Origin: Saturnia japonica
Taxonomy: Eukaryota; Arthropoda; Insecta; Lepidoptera; Saturniidae
Length of the DNA: 64,000 bases
Direction of reading: 5' to 3'
Assembly (NCBI GenBank): GCA_033032175.1
Contig: CM065325.1
Location: 1,516,930 to 1,580,929 of the forward strand
The notes under the pieces were generated by a model that worked only from the letters and a program-made list of their open reading frames with translations, did no database searches and was not told where the DNA came from. Made by a program: the position numbers and the translations under genes. Positions 63,010-64,000 of the stretch are shown here, one piece after another (within the stretch, counting starts at the first letter, position 1; each line of letters begins with the position of its first letter).

Positions 63010-64000
63010 CTGTAATGATGAGACGAAATTTACTAAATAAATAAATAACAAATTTATTTCTGAGTGTTTGGGTGCCATCATATATACCTCCATACACTCC
63101 GTCATAGTGGTATAAGCTTAAGCCAGTCACGTTCCGTGATCTGCGTGTGTAGAAAGTGCATTGAAAATAAATAATAGAACAAGAGGGACATTGAAGTTTC
63201 CATTATTTACATTATAAACATATAGCCGAACAAGGGTTGCCAACCAAATTGCATGGATATGCGGAATACTTGAAATCATAATTCGTGGCGTAGATAAAAA
63301 AAGCGGGACCTACTATATCAAAGTTTAGGAAGGTAAATATATAATTAGAAATCAAATTAAACTTCCAGATTTTAGCCTGGCACTATTCTGGCCGGGTATT
63401 TAATACCTGACAGTTTTTAGAACCTCGACAGCTTTAAAACCAAGGTAAACAGCATTCCACTTAGTAATAATCTGGTAAGAACGCGCTGGCAATATAAATC
63501 CGGCCATAATGTTTATTACATATATATTTTTAAATGTTTTTCTAGTTATTAATAAAGCTAAGAAAAATAGTGTAAGTTAGATATCCTGAAAAGAACGGAA
63601 AAAAATAAACAAACGTGATTTTATACGAAAACTAGATCTAACAATAATAGAAAGTCATCTTTGTATGAGGCAGAACATGGAAAACTTATCTAAAGAATTA
63701 CATAAACTTATTTACGATCAGATTAGATAAATAATGAACTACCCTCATAATAAAAGCTCTAAAACATACCGGAGACATAAAGACTGTCCTAAGGCAAAAC
63801 AAAGCATAATATTGACAATTAATGCAATAAACCCTTTTCCCGAATGTCAAAATTTCATAGATCCTCGATAGCGGTTAATTTGATATGTAACAATATTTCG
63901 ATTTTTTTATTGTCGATAATATAAGAAGAGTTTTTGGCGGGATCTCCAACTGTCATGTAGTATTTATGGTTTTTTTTTTTTTAATTGTTTCTCCCTATAT
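63010..64000. other. AT-rich, probably intron of the lipocalin gene
   Basis: If the last exon is real, this is intronic or contains an unrecognised exon. A frame at 63020-63130 (minus) is open but shows no lipocalin similarity. No repeat was identified. Confidence 0.4.

Noticed and set aside
63020..63130. An upstream lipocalin exon (GLSLYHYDGVYGGIYDG frame)
   Set aside because: The frame is open but does not resemble the corresponding lipocalin region, and no matching splice donor in the right phase was found.

Overview
This window looks like nuclear DNA from an insect, most probably a moth or butterfly. The background is AT-rich and holds one plausible host coding piece: the last exon of a lipocalin of the insecticyanin / bilin-binding type on the minus strand near the right edge (62828-63009). 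Almost everything else that codes is transposable element. Non-LTR elements of the Jockey, R1, RTE, CR1-like and RNase H-bearing groups occur together with BEL/Pao, Ty3/gypsy, mariner and tRNA-derived SINEs. No bacterial, plasmid or CRISPR signal was seen.

Layout. 1-5220: AT-rich DNA with short interspersed repeats, a 115-bp tandem duplication, a tiny Jockey 3' end and a tRNA-SINE. 5226-11433: an internally deleted minus-strand Ty3/gypsy element; both LTRs carry Jockey insertions at the same point, one of them 3.7 kb long. 11434-15580: AT-rich DNA with a mariner relic and a 1.06-kb element with terminal inverted repeats. 15594-22441: two R1-clade elements, one nearly complete and GC-rich, one truncated, inserted head-to-tail into the same 13-bp target. 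23058-29115: a complete BEL/Pao element with identical-looking 188-bp LTRs and a 5-bp target duplication, but three nonsense codons in pol. 29121-37757: AT-rich DNA with SINE-like repeats, a 777-bp element whose inverted termini are themselves hairpins, a double palindrome, a second tRNA-SINE and a 101-bp RTE tail. 37760-41861: a mariner (DD34D) split by a 2.9-kb LINE with RNase H. 41862-45429: AT-rich with degenerate tandem repeats. 45430-50366: a broken Ty3/gypsy element split by a CR1-like LINE. About 50839-55451: a Jockey-clade element with two frameshifts in ORF2. 55773-61722: a full-length Jockey-clade element with both ORFs open, a 13-bp target duplication and a recognisable internal promoter. 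61723-64000: AT-rich DNA with the lipocalin exon.

How they relate. The Jockey family complete at 55773-61722 left at least five other copies here (3976-4080, 5434-5749, 6359-6513, 7569-7651, 7666-11362), so its 3' end and hairpins can be compared within the window. Several elements are nested, which gives a relative order: gypsy before its Jockey insertions; mariner before the RNase H LINE; second gypsy before the CR1-like LINE. Family calls come from reading protein motifs and repeat boundaries by eye; no database was searched.
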